Counted from the stretch's first letter, positions 1-8,666 are shown. The stretch: 64,000 nucleotides of DNA from Streptomyces sulfonofaciens (GCF_014656295.1 NZ_BNCD01000011.1:62001-126000), one strand, 5' to 3'. The notes: generated by a model from the letters alone, not told the origin. A program made the numbers and translations.

Positions 1-1881
1 CGCGACCCGTTCGCTGATCTGGCCCACGATCAGCAGCAGCACCTCGTGCCAGGCCGGGTCGGGCGCACGGCGTGCGAAGACGTCGTCCAGCAACTCGTCG
101 TCGGTCAGCTCCCGCTGCTCGTAGCGGCGCACGATGTCGCTCGCGGCGAGGTACTCCAGGAAGGCGCGGTGCACGAAGCCGTAGACCTCGCTGCCGTACC
201 GGCTGAGGATGAAGTTGCGCTCGCGGAACTGCCTGACCATCGCCCGGGCGACCTTCTTCGCCGGGGCGAGGTCCAGCAGCAGCGTCTCGCGCAGGTAGCC
301 GGTGAAGACCCGCTCCACCTCCTCGCCCAGGACGTGGTTGCCCGCGATGCCGCCCTCCCCGTTCTGCATGTGCCGAGCGAGGCGCTCCAGCATCTCGCGG
401 CGGTCCCGGTCGTCGAGGTCCGCGACGGAGCGGATGCCGGGCGTGAGGTCGAGGTGCTTGGCGTCCTCGTCCCAGTGGGCGATGAGGACGTTGACCGCGT
501 GCCGGTAGACCCCGGCGCGGTCGCGGGGCAGCCGCTGCCTTCGGGCGATGATCGCGAGGATGGTCAGCAGGAGGGGATTGCCGGCGAGTTCGCGCACCGG
601 ACGGGAGCGTGAGACGGCGTCCCGCAGCCGGGTGCGCAGCCGCTCGGCCTCCTGCCTGTCGGCCGGTGAGACCGCCGCGTACCAGCGGTCCGCGAAGGCG
701 GCGATCTGCTCGTCGGTGAGGCTCTGGATCATGTAGTGCCGGAACCCGGCCGACTCCAGCCGGTGCCGTGTGTAGCCGATCAGCCGCGAGGTGACAACGA
801 CCCTGGCGTCGGGGTAGCGGGCGGCGAAGCCGGTGATCCGGCCGGTGACGTCCGTGCGGACCCGCGGGTCGAAGAGCTCGTCGAGGCCGTCGAAGACCAC
901 GAGGGCCGCACCGCTCTCCAGCCGGCGGCGCAGCAGCGCGGGCGGCGGGACGCTGCGCTCCTGCTCGTAGAGGTGGGCGAGGAAGTCCTCGAAGGACCGC
1001 TCGCGCCAGTCCGCGTCCGCGTAGCGCCGCAGCTCCACCACCACGGGGAGCAGCCCGGAAAGCGGCTCCAGCGGGCCGGTGAGCGCCCGGGACGTCAGCG
1101 CCAGGGCCAGGTAGCGGGCGAGGGTGGACTTGCCCGCGCCCGGGTCGCCCAGCAGCACGAGCCGGCCGGACCCGCCCGCGGCCAGCGTGTCCAGCACGGC
1201 CAGCGCGGGCCGCTCCCGGTATGCCTGGCGGGCCCGCTCCCACAGCCCCCGGTCCACCCCGGGCACGTCCGGCACCTCGTCCTGCGCGCCCGGCAGCTCC
1301 CCGCGCTCCACGAGACGCCGCTGGAGCTCCACGGGCAGCTCCACCCGGGGCGGGTCGGCGCGCAGCAGCGGCGGCACGAAGACGTCGCGCAGGTCCACGC
1401 GCGGGTGCTCGCCCTCGGTGGTCGGGATCAGCACCTCCAGGTCGAGCCGGCCGTACGCGGCGCGGATCTGCGCGGCGTAGGCGTCGAGGGCGGCGCTCGT
1501 CTCCCGCGGGCCCAGGGGGCTTCCATCCGGTGCGGAGGGGCCGGTCACGATGACGGTCACGCTGCGGTTGTCCTGGACGCTGCTGCCCGCGCCGGTCGCG
1601 TTGTACGCGGCGTCCCCGCCCGCGCCCACCGCACTCGTGCCCCGCGCGGAGACCCGCTTCGGCCCGGGCACGGCGCCGCCCCCGGACCCTAAGCCGGCCC
1701 CGGCCACCGGTCCTGCCTCGCCTACCGGTCCGCCACGGGCCACCGGTCCGGCCTCCGGCCCGGACCCGCCGCCCGGGCCCGCGGCCACCGGTCCACCGTC
1801 CCCGGCGCCGGACCCCGTCGGGCCCCTGCCGCCGTCCGCCGCGTCCGACGAGGATCCGGAGCGGGGCCCACCCGCGCTCAC
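1..1881 (-). CDS. NACHT (STAND) NTPase, C-terminus off the left edge
   Basis: The first 627 codons of a signal-transduction ATPase; the gene continues beyond base 1. The GTG start overlaps the stop of the upstream gene by 4 bases (GTGA), so the pair is translationally coupled. Residues 1-75 are a Gly/Pro/Ala linker. Residues 79-102 hold a Gly/Asn motif (core AVGAGGDAAYNATG) that occurs twice in the upstream protein. Walker A GDPGAGKST lies at 245-253 and a NACHT-type Walker B with DGLDE at 331-335; helical NTPase-associated sequence follows. There is no recognisable effector domain before the NACHT. NACHT proteins are ligand-triggered oligomerising switches and in bacteria many are antiphage; that role is inference here. 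The sensor region is unseen. Residue 64 is encoded by TTA (1690-1692). A GTG at residue 71 could be an alternative start. Confidence 0.85.
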   Translation of the reverse strand, partial: MSAGGPRSGSSSDAADGGRGPTGSGAGDGGPVAAGPGGGSGPEAGPVARGGPVGEAGPVAGAGLGSGGGAVPGPKRVSARGTSAVGAGGDAAYNATGAGSSVQDNRSVTVIVTGPSAPDGSPLGPRETSAALDAYAAQIRAAYGRLDLEVLIPTTEGEHPRVDLRDVFVPPLLRADPPRVELPVELQRRLVERGELPGAQDEVPDVPGVDRGLWERARQAYRERPALAVLDTLAAGGSGRLVLLGDPGAGKSTLARYLALALTSRALTGPLEPLSGLLPVVVELRRYADADWRERSFEDFLAHLYEQERSVPPPALLRRRLESGAALVVFDGLDELFDPRVRTDVTGRITGFAARYPDARVVVTSRLIGYTRHRLESAGFRHYMIQSLTDEQIAAFADRWYAAVSPADRQEAERLRTRLRDAVSRSRPVRELAGNPLLLTILAIIARRQRLPRDRAGVYRHAVNVLIAHWDEDAKHLDLTPGIRSVADLDDRDRREMLERLARHMQNGEGGIAGNHVLGEEVERVFTGYLRETLLLDLAPAKKVARAMVRQFRERNFILSRYGSEVYGFVHRAFLEYLAASDIVRRYEQRELTDDELLDDVFARRAPDPAWHEVLLLIVGQISERVA

Positions 1882-2345
1882 CGCTCCTCGACCTCGCTTC
1901 CCGAACCGACCGCGTTCCCGGACGCCTCGCCGCCCGCCGCGACGGCACCCGGGCCCCGGGCCGCCACCTCACTCCGGCCCGGCGGCGGTGTCCGGCCCCC
2001 GCCGGGAGGGGAAGCCGGTGCGGCCGTGCGCGTCACCCGGGACCGGTCGCCCACCGCGTTGCCCGACACATCGCCCCCGGCGGCCACCGCTCCTCGCCCG
2101 CGCGCCCGTACCGTCCGACGGGTGCCACCGCCGGACGGGGCGCCCGGGCCCGGCTGCCCGTCCCGCACCGCCGTCCACACGCTCACCGCCAACCCCGCGA
2201 GCCCCACCACGGCGCCCACCACGCTCGCGACCCGGTCGCCCGTGTCCAGGTCGACCAGCACGCTCACCGCGAGCAGACCCACCGCGGCGGAACCGCACAG
2301 CCCGCCGACCACCCACACCCGGCGCCCGCCCGCCGTACCGCTCAT
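1878..2345 (-). CDS. Small two-helix membrane protein with duplicated Gly/Asn motif
   Basis: 155 residues. Two hydrophobic segments (about 9-32 and 39-60) form a short hairpin in the membrane. The remainder is low-complexity and carries two copies of a motif, residues 81-104 (core AVAAGGDVSGNAVG) and 129-152 (core AVAAGGEASGNAVG). The second copy ends three residues before the C-terminus. The same motif is near the N-terminus of the NACHT protein encoded immediately downstream with a 4-base overlap. ATG 2345 is preceded by GGGGGAAGG at good spacing; an upstream ATG at 2462 is open but lacks this. Inference: membrane-located partner or effector of the NACHT switch, with the shared motif mediating homotypic contact. 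I do not recognise a named family. Confidence 0.7.
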   Translation of the reverse strand: MSGTAGGRRVWVVGGLCGSAAVGLLAVSVLVDLDTGDRVASVVGAVVGLAGLAVSVWTAVRDGQPGPGAPSGGGTRRTVRARGRGAVAAGGDVSGNAVGDRSRVTRTAAPASPPGGGRTPPPGRSEVAARGPGAVAAGGEASGNAVGSGSEVEER

Positions 2346-2424
2346 CACGCCCGCCCTTCCCCCGGCCGAAAGCCCCCCCGGCTCCCGGGCCCCGTGCTCC
2401 CGTCGGCGAGAAGACGCCGCCCGG

Positions 2425-2454
2425 GGTGGCCCTGGTTCGACTCTAAGGGCCACC
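2425..2454. repeat. Inverted repeat upstream of the NACHT pair
   Basis: 9-base arms GGTGGCCCT / AGGGCCACC around a 12-base loop, about 80 bases upstream of the membrane-protein start. It could be a second terminator for the peptide importer, or lie in the leader of the NACHT pair. The loop contains GGTTCGACTC, resembling a tRNA T-arm, but no tRNA fold surrounds it. Confidence 0.4.
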
Positions 2455-2462
2455 GACGACAA

Positions 2463-2489
2463 GGGGCGCTCCCCGTGAGGGAGCGCCCC
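2463..2489 (-). terminator. Terminator hairpin of the oligopeptide importer operon
   Basis: Perfect 11-base stem GGGGCGCTCCC / GGGAGCGCCCC with a 5-base loop, 35 bases beyond the stop of the last importer gene. There is no U-run, as is usual in streptomycetes. Confidence 0.75.
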
Positions 2490-2523
2490 GATGCGTGCGG
2501 ACGCGGCCGGCCCGGGAGCCGGC

Positions 2524-3603
2524 TCAGTCCTTCGCCACCACCGTGTCCGTGCCGGAGCCCGCGGCGGCGATCCCGGGATCCAGGATGATCTCCTCGCCCG
2601 GGTCCCCGGCCGCCTCCGGGTAGTGGCAGGCCGTCAGATGCCCCGCGCGGCTGCCGTCCACACGGGCCAGCGGCGGGGTCTCGCTCGCGCACTTGTCCGT
2701 CGCCTTCCAGCACCGCGTGCGGAAGCGGCAGCCGGAGGGCGGGTTGACGGGCGAGGGCACGTCGCCGGCCAGGCGGATGCGCTCGCGGGTCGGGGTGTCG
2801 TCCGGGCTGACCTCGGGCACCGCGGAGAGCAGGGCGCGGGTGTACGGGTGGCGCGGGTTGCCGTAGAGCTCGTCGCGGTCGGCGATCTCCACGATCCGGC
2901 CGAGGTACATCACGGCGACCCGCTGCGAGAAGTGCCGGACCACCGCGAGGTCGTGGGCGATGAAGACGAACGCGATGCCCAGCTCCTGCTGGAGCTTCTG
3001 CAGGAGGTTGACCACCTGCGCCTGGATGGAGACGTCCAGCGCGGAGACCGGCTCGTCGGCCACGATCAGCTTGGGCTCCAGCGCCAGCGCACGGGCCACG
3101 CCGATCCGCTGCCGCTGGCCGCCGGAGAACTCGTGCGGGAAGCGGTTGTAGTGCTCCGGGTTGAGGCCCACCGTCTCCAGCAGCTCGCGGACCCGCTTCT
3201 CGCGGCCGCCCGGCGGGTTGACGTCGTTGATCTCCATCGGCCCGGAAATGATCTTGCCCACCGTCTGCCGCGGGTTCAGCGAGGCGTAGGGGTCCTGGAA
3301 GATCATCTGGATCTCGGAGCGGATCGGGGCGAGCTCACGCCGCGAGGCGTGGGAGATGTCCTTGCCCCGGTAGCTGATCCGGCCGCCCGTCGGCTCCAGG
3401 AGGCGGGTGATCAGCCGTCCGGTCGTCGACTTGCCGCAGCCGGACTCGCCTACCAGGCCGAGGCTCTCGCCCTCGGCGACGCTGAAGTCCAGGCCGTCCA
3501 CGGCCTGCACCGCGCCGATCTTCCGCCGGATGGGAAAGCCGCCCATGATCGGGAAGTGCTTGGTGAGCCCGGCTACGTCCAGGAGGGGAGTGGTACTGCT
3601 CAT
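2524..3603 (-). CDS. Oligopeptide ABC transporter ATPase, OppF/DppF type
   Basis: 359 residues. Cytoplasmic nucleotide-binding subunit: Walker A GESGCGKST, signature FSGGQRQRIGVARAL, Walker B LIVADEPVSALD, followed by the C-terminal oligopeptide-transporter extension with the Cys pair in CRFRTRC that is typical of Opp/Dpp ATPases (possible Fe-S or metal site). Last gene of a five-gene minus-strand operon, 26 bases after its ATPase partner. With the OppD-type subunit it forms the heterodimeric motor powering peptide uptake. Complete and of normal length. Confidence 0.95.
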   Translation of the reverse strand: MSSTTPLLDVAGLTKHFPIMGGFPIRRKIGAVQAVDGLDFSVAEGESLGLVGESGCGKSTTGRLITRLLEPTGGRISYRGKDISHASRRELAPIRSEIQMIFQDPYASLNPRQTVGKIISGPMEINDVNPPGGREKRVRELLETVGLNPEHYNRFPHEFSGGQRQRIGVARALALEPKLIVADEPVSALDVSIQAQVVNLLQKLQQELGIAFVFIAHDLAVVRHFSQRVAVMYLGRIVEIADRDELYGNPRHPYTRALLSAVPEVSPDDTPTRERIRLAGDVPSPVNPPSGCRFRTRCWKATDKCASETPPLARVDGSRAGHLTACHYPEAAGDPGEEIILDPGIAAAGSGTDTVVAKD

Positions 3604-3629
3604 GGTCGGGAAGTCCCGTCTCTCGTACG

Positions 3630-4658
3630 TCAGTGGGCTCGCGCCGCGGCGCGGTCGGCGGAGAACCGGGCGCGCTGCTCACCGGTGAGGTGGCAGGCCG
3701 CGCCGCGCCCCTCGACCAGTTCGAGCGGCGGCTGCTCGGCGGCGCAGCGGCCGCCGCCGACCTGCTCGGCGAAGGTGCACCGCGGGTGGAACCGGCAGCC
3801 GGTCGGCGGGTTGAGCAGGCTCGGCGGGGTGCCGGGGATCGGCGACAGCGGCACGTCCACGTCACCCTCCAGCGTCGGCATGGAGCCCAGGAGCCCCCAG
3901 GTGTACGGGTGCTGGGGCGCGCGCAGGACCTCCTGCTTGGTGCCCCGCTCCACGCACTTGCCGCCGTACATCACCAGGACGTCGTCCGCGATGTCGGCGA
4001 TCACCCCGAGGTCGTGGGTGATGAAGATGATGGAGGTCCCGGTCTCCTGCTGGAGCTCCTTGAGCAGGTCCATGATCTGGGCCTGCACGGTGACGTCCAG
4101 CGCGGTCGTCGGCTCGTCCGCGATCAGCAGTTCCGGGTTGCAGACCAGTGCCATCGCGATCATGGCACGCTGCCGCATACCGCCGGAGAACTGGTGCGGG
4201 TAGTCGTCCACGCGCAGGTCGGGCTGCGGGATGCCGACCTTGCGCAGCATCTCCACGGCCCGCGCCCGGGCGTCCCGCTTGGAGGCTCCGGTGTGCTTGC
4301 GGTACGTCTCGCCGATCTGCCGGCCGATGCTGTGGTACGGCGACAGGGAGGCCAGGGCGTCCTGGAAGATCATGGCCATCTTGTTGCCGCGCAGCCGTTC
4401 CAGCTCGCGTTCCGTCGCGGTCAGCAGGTCCTGGCCGTCGAGCAGGATCTCCCCGGAGACCTCGGTGTGGTCGGGGTGGTGCAGTCCGAGGACGGCCAGG
4501 TTGGTGACGGACTTGCCGGAACCGGACTCCCCGACGATGCCGAGCGTCTTGCCGTGCGCCAGGTCGAAGGAAAGGCCGTCGACGGCCTTGACCATGCCGT
4601 CCTCGGTGGAGAAGTGCACGCGCAGGTCACGCACGGAGAGGAAGGGGGTGCTGCTCAT
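3630..4658 (-). CDS. Oligopeptide ABC transporter ATPase, OppD/DppD type
   Basis: 342 residues. Walker A GESGSGKS, signature FSGGMRQRAMIAMAL, Walker B LLIADEPTTALDVT, H-loop in FITHDLG and the C-terminal oligo_HPY-type region with CRFHPRC. ATG preceded by AGGAGAGCC. It begins 10 bases after the permease stop, so it is co-transcribed. Second motor subunit of the peptide importer. Confidence 0.95.
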   Translation of the reverse strand: MSSTPFLSVRDLRVHFSTEDGMVKAVDGLSFDLAHGKTLGIVGESGSGKSVTNLAVLGLHHPDHTEVSGEILLDGQDLLTATERELERLRGNKMAMIFQDALASLSPYHSIGRQIGETYRKHTGASKRDARARAVEMLRKVGIPQPDLRVDDYPHQFSGGMRQRAMIAMALVCNPELLIADEPTTALDVTVQAQIMDLLKELQQETGTSIIFITHDLGVIADIADDVLVMYGGKCVERGTKQEVLRAPQHPYTWGLLGSMPTLEGDVDVPLSPIPGTPPSLLNPPTGCRFHPRCTFAEQVGGGRCAAEQPPLELVEGRGAACHLTGEQRARFSADRAAARAH

Positions 4659-4668
4659 GGTGGCTCTC

Positions 4669-5649
4669 CTAGGCGAGGCGGACGCGCGGGTCGATGAGCG
4701 CGTACACGGCGTCGACGACGATGTTCAGGACCACGATGGCGCCGGCGGCCACCATCACCACGCCCAGCAGCGTCGGCAGGTCGTTGGTGGCGACCGCCTT
4801 GACGGACAGTGCGCCGATGCCCTGGAGGCTGAAGGTCTTCTCGGTGATGATCGCACCGCCGAGCAGCACGCCCAGATCCAGGCCGAAGATCGTGACGATC
4901 GGTCCCATCGCGCCGCGCCAGGCGAACCGGAAGAACACGGTACGCCTGGGCAGGCCCTTGGCGCGCGCGGTGCGGACGTAGTCCTCGCTGAGCGTCTCCA
5001 CGAGCTGGGAGCGCGACATACGGGTGTAGTTGGCGGTGAAGATCACCGACAGCACCAGCCAGGGCAGCAGGAGACCCGTGAACCAGGCGGCCGGGTTCTG
5101 CGTGAAGGGCGTGTACGTGGGCCGCTGCAGCAGGTGCAGTTGGTCCGTGAGGAAGTACATCGCCACCGGGCCCAGGATGTAGATCTGGAGCGAGGAGCCG
5201 ACCAGCGAGGCGGACGACGCGATCTTGTCCATCGACTTGCCCTGCTTGACCGCCGCCAGCATGCCGGTGCCGACCCCGAAGATCAGGAAGACCACGGCGC
5301 TGCCGATGGAGAGCGAGAGGGTGGTCGGGAAGCGGTCGACGATGGTGCCGAAGACGGGCTCGCGGTTCTGGAACGAGTAGCCCAGGCAGGGCGCCGGGCA
5401 GTGGCCGTACGAGGGGTAGTCGCGGCCGACGAAGACGGCCTGCAGCCAGTGCCAGTACTGGACCGGCACGGGATCGGCGATCCCCAGGTTCTTGCGCACC
5501 AGGGCCAGGGTCTCGGGCGTGCAGACCTTGCCGCAGGCGACACGCGCGGGGTCGCGGGGCGCGGTGTAGAAGAGGACGAAGACGAGGGCGCTGATGATCA
5601 GCAGGATCACCGCGGCGCCGACGATGCGACGGGCAAGGAAGCGGAACAT
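4669..5649 (-). CDS. Oligopeptide ABC transporter permease, OppB/DppB type
   Basis: 326 residues with the fold of binding-protein-dependent permeases: an N-terminal helix after MFRFLARRIV, a long extracytoplasmic loop and a C-terminal membrane domain with the ATPase-coupling EAA-like segment around ARAKGLPRRTVFFRFAWR. The frame is open to 5739, but ATG 5649 gives the canonical OppB N-terminus with AGGAA upstream. It is separated from the binding-protein gene by a large hairpin (5714-5759). Forms the membrane pore with the OppC-type subunit. Confidence 0.93.
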   Translation of the reverse strand: MFRFLARRIVGAAVILLIISALVFVLFYTAPRDPARVACGKVCTPETLALVRKNLGIADPVPVQYWHWLQAVFVGRDYPSYGHCPAPCLGYSFQNREPVFGTIVDRFPTTLSLSIGSAVVFLIFGVGTGMLAAVKQGKSMDKIASSASLVGSSLQIYILGPVAMYFLTDQLHLLQRPTYTPFTQNPAAWFTGLLLPWLVLSVIFTANYTRMSRSQLVETLSEDYVRTARAKGLPRRTVFFRFAWRGAMGPIVTIFGLDLGVLLGGAIITEKTFSLQGIGALSVKAVATNDLPTLLGVVMVAAGAIVVLNIVVDAVYALIDPRVRLA

Positions 5650-5713
5650 GGCTGTGGTGTTTCCTGACGGATGCCGATGGAGCCGGGACTGCCGGGATTG
5701 CCGGGACTTCGGG

Positions 5714-5759
5714 CCCGGGGCCGGCGGTCCTCGGAGCACCGAGGACCGCCGGCCCCGGG
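5714..5759 (-). terminator. Intra-operon 21-base stem-loop after the binding-protein gene
   Basis: Perfect 21-base inverted repeat (left arm 5714-5734, right arm 5739-5759, loop AGCA) beginning 10 bases beyond the stop of the substrate-binding lipoprotein. No U-run follows. Such hairpins between binding protein and permease usually act as partial terminators or 3' RNA stabilisers, raising binding protein over membrane subunits. Confidence 0.75.
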
Positions 5760-5768
5760 GGCCGTCCG

Positions 5769-7553
5769 TCAGGCCTTGACGTACGTCTTGTACAGCAGCG
5801 TGGCCGAGAACAGCGGGTCCATCATGGCGCCGCCGACCTTGGAGCCGTACAGGTAGTAGCGTCGCTGGTAGGTCTCCGGGATGACCGGGACGACCTCATC
5901 CATGATCCGCTTGTCGAGCGCCGCCCAGGCGGAACCGGCCTTCTTCTGGTCGGCTATGACGACGTCCTTCTTGATGTTGCTGTCGATCCACGACACCCTC
6001 GTCTGCGAGACGTTGTTCTGGCCGTTGCCGATGTTGGCGCTGTCGAACAGCGGCTGGATCATCGTGTACGCCGTGGGCCAGTCCGGGGACCAGCCGAACC
6101 ACATCACGTCGAAGCTGTTGTCGGTCTGCTGGATCTGGTCGTAGTACGACGTCGAGTCCGTGGCCTTGACGACCGGGTCGAAGCCGGCGGCCTTGAGCGC
6201 CTGCTCGATGACGACCGCGGTCTTGTCGTACGTCGGGCTCTGCGGGTACGTGTAGACGATCTTCTGGTTGAGCTTGCCGGCCTTCTTCAGCAGCGCCTTG
6301 GCGGCTGCCGCGTCACCGCGCGGCTTCTTCAGCTTGCCGTACAGGTCGAACTTCTCGCGGCCCAGGATGTCGGGGCTGAGGATCGTGGTCGCGTAGTCGC
6401 CCGCCGAGGGGCCACCGTAGATCTTGCGGATCTGCTCCAGCGGCCAGGCGATGTTGAGGGCCTTGCGCACGTCGACGTCCGTGATCCGCTTGCAGTTGAT
6501 CGCGTAGTAGTACGTGCCCGTGAGCAGGCCGTTGAAGGTGCGGGCCTTCAGGTCCGGGGTGGAGAGCACCTTCTGCATGCGCTCGGCCGGGATGCTCTTG
6601 TAGATGGAGACCATCTGCTGGTCGGTGCCCTGGTCGGCGATGAAGCGGTCCGCCGACTCCAGCGCGGTGGGGCCGAACTCGAACTCGAAGCCGTCCGGGT
6701 AGGCGTTGCGGATCGCGTCCGTCTTCGGGTCCCAGTACTTGTTGCGCGTCAGCGTCATCGACTTGTCGATGGAGCGGTGCTTGACGATGTACGGGCCGTT
6801 GGACAGCGGCTGCTTGTCGTACTTCTCCTTGGTGTCGGCGTGCACCGGGGTCGGCGCGTACGAGTGCATCGCCAGCGTGAAGTTGAAGTCCGGGCGGGCC
6901 TCGGCGAGCTTGAAGGTGATGGTCTTCTTCGCCTTGTCCGTCACGATCGAGTCGAGGTGCTTGCCCTTGTAGGGGCCCTCGTAGCCCTTGCGCCAGTCGC
7001 CCTTGCCGGTCAGCGCCTGCTGGACGTAGGCCGCGCCCTCGGTGATGAACGGCGCCCAGGCGCGCTCGATGCCGTGCCGGACGTCGTCGACCGTGACGTC
7101 CTTGCCGTCCTGCCACTTGATCCCGTCCTTCAGGGTGAAGGTCCAGGTCTTGTTGTCCTCGGAGGCGGTGCCGACGTCGGTGGCCAGGTCGCCGACGAGC
7201 GTCAGGTGGCCGTTCTGGTCGATCTTGTAGCCGGTGAGGCAGCGGGCGTAGAGCAGGGCCGCGGTGGAGTTGAACGCGAAGTAGATGCGCTGCGGGTCGA
7301 GGTGGGAGAAGTCGTCCTCGGAGACGCCGTAGATCGTGCCGCCCTTCTTGGCGCCGGAGATCTCGGGCGCGGGGCCGGTCGAGTCCTCCTTGGTGCCGAT
7401 CTTGACGTTGGACCCCGTGTACGAGGTGGCGCCGGGAGCCGGTGTGCCGTCGCCGCCGCCCCCCGCGTTGCCGCTGCTGCACGCGGACAGCACCATCGAG
7501 CTGCCCGCGGCAACCGATGTGGCTATGACGAAGTTTCTCCGGGAAAACGACAT
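5769..7553 (-). CDS. Peptide-binding lipoprotein of the ABC importer (SBP_bac_5)
   Basis: 594 residues. The signal peptide has a twin-arginine motif SRRNF at residues 4-8, a hydrophobic core and lipobox LSAC with lipidated Cys25, so it is predicted to be a Tat-exported lipoprotein. The mature part is a long family 5 solute-binding protein (open-frame landmarks DLATDVGTASEDNKTWTFTL, GIKWQDGKDVTVDDV), the size class of oligopeptide binders such as BldKB. It captures peptides outside the membrane. Second gene of the operon and likely overexpressed through the hairpin that follows it. The ligand cannot be told from sequence. Confidence 0.93.
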   Translation of the reverse strand: MSFSRRNFVIATSVAAGSSMVLSACSSGNAGGGGDGTPAPGATSYTGSNVKIGTKEDSTGPAPEISGAKKGGTIYGVSEDDFSHLDPQRIYFAFNSTAALLYARCLTGYKIDQNGHLTLVGDLATDVGTASEDNKTWTFTLKDGIKWQDGKDVTVDDVRHGIERAWAPFITEGAAYVQQALTGKGDWRKGYEGPYKGKHLDSIVTDKAKKTITFKLAEARPDFNFTLAMHSYAPTPVHADTKEKYDKQPLSNGPYIVKHRSIDKSMTLTRNKYWDPKTDAIRNAYPDGFEFEFGPTALESADRFIADQGTDQQMVSIYKSIPAERMQKVLSTPDLKARTFNGLLTGTYYYAINCKRITDVDVRKALNIAWPLEQIRKIYGGPSAGDYATTILSPDILGREKFDLYGKLKKPRGDAAAAKALLKKAGKLNQKIVYTYPQSPTYDKTAVVIEQALKAAGFDPVVKATDSTSYYDQIQQTDNSFDVMWFGWSPDWPTAYTMIQPLFDSANIGNGQNNVSQTRVSWIDSNIKKDVVIADQKKAGSAWAALDKRIMDEVVPVIPETYQRRYYLYGSKVGGAMMDPLFSATLLYKTYVKA

Positions 7554-7637
7554 GGCTACCTGCCCTGAGAGTGTGGATGAGCGGATGTGGTGCTCCGGCG
7601 GGGCCCCGTCGCCCGGCCGGTGGTGGCACGGAGTGCT

Positions 7638-8666
7638 TCAGCGCTTGGTCTTCGGATCGAGTGCATCGCGGACCGAGTCGCCGAGGAGGTTGAAGGCCAG
7701 TACGAAGACCACCATGGTCACGCCGGGGAACAGCATGAAGGTGATGTCGTCCTGGTACACGTCGGCGGCGCGCTGCAGCATCACGCCCCAGTCGGGGGTC
7801 TTGGCCGTGAGCCCGACGCCGAGGAAGGCGAGACCCGCCTCCGCGGTCACGTAGAGCGGGAGCGCGAGTGTGGCCTGGATGAGGATCGGCGTCCACAGGT
7901 TGGGCAGCAGTTCCTTGAAGATGATGCGTGCCGGTGAGGCACCCGTCACCTTCGCCGACTCGACGAACTCCCGCTCCCGCAGCGCGAGCACCTCACCGCG
8001 CAGCAGACGTGCGATGGGGGCCCAGCCGAACGCCGTCATCACCGTGATGAGGCTGGTGATCGTGAGCCAGGTGGGGATGGCGTCGTCGGGCGCGACCAGG
8101 ATCGTGATCATCACCGGCCAGAAGGCGATGAAGAACAGCGTCTGGGGGAACGCCAGCAGGATGTCGATGATCCGGCCGATGAGGTAGTCGGTCTTGCCGC
8201 CGAGGTAGCCGGCGGTGATCCCGATGGTGATCCCGATCACGGTCACCAGCAGGGTGACCGCACCCGCGATGAACAGGGAGTTGCGGATCCCGTAGAGCAG
8301 GAACGTGAACAGGTCGCGGCCGAGCTGCGGTTCGATGCCGAACCAGAAGTCCCCGCTGATACCGCCGTTGGGCTTGACCGGGAATCCGAAGTCGTTCAGC
8401 AGGCCCGACTGGTTCTGCCCGTAGGTGACGTACGGGTCCTTGCCGTACAGCTTGGCTATCAGCGGCGCGCAGAGCGCCACGAGGAAATAGCCGATGACCA
8501 CATAGGCGGAAATGACGCCTGTGCGGTCCCGTTTGAAGCGTCGCCACGCCAGCCGCCCTGGGGAGCGGCCCTCGCCGCCCTTCGGTCCGGAAGGGTCCGG
8601 CGTGAGCATGCTTTTCTCGGCCACCACCTCGAGTGGGGCGGCGGCTGATGGAGTTGGGGAGGTCAT
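7638..8666 (-). CDS. Oligopeptide ABC transporter permease, OppC/DppC type
   Basis: 342 residues, first gene of the operon. An N-terminal cytoplasmic tail with a single helix (VISAYVVIGYFLVALCAPLI) is followed by the five-helix permease domain with the coupling segment near EFVESAKVTGASPARIIFKE and C-terminus LGDSVRDALDPKTKR, diagnostic of OppC/DppC. ATG preceded by CAGGAG at 4-base spacing. Permease placed before the binding-protein gene is the order I recall for the developmental bldK operon of Streptomyces coelicolor; equivalence is inference. Confidence 0.94.
   Translation of the reverse strand: MTSPTPSAAAPLEVVAEKSMLTPDPSGPKGGEGRSPGRLAWRRFKRDRTGVISAYVVIGYFLVALCAPLIAKLYGKDPYVTYGQNQSGLLNDFGFPVKPNGGISGDFWFGIEPQLGRDLFTFLLYGIRNSLFIAGAVTLLVTVIGITIGITAGYLGGKTDYLIGRIIDILLAFPQTLFFIAFWPVMITILVAPDDAIPTWLTITSLITVMTAFGWAPIARLLRGEVLALREREFVESAKVTGASPARIIFKELLPNLWTPILIQATLALPLYVTAEAGLAFLGVGLTAKTPDWGVMLQRAADVYQDDITFMLFPGVTMVVFVLAFNLLGDSVRDALDPKTKR

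Noticed and set aside
736..1692. 318-codon plus-strand frame
   Set aside because: Antisense to the NACHT gene, whose Walker motifs are clear; Arg/Gly/Ala-rich shadow.
2421..2460. tRNA-like T-arm (GGTTCGACTC)
   Set aside because: The surrounding bases form a simple hairpin, with no acceptor, D or anticodon stems.
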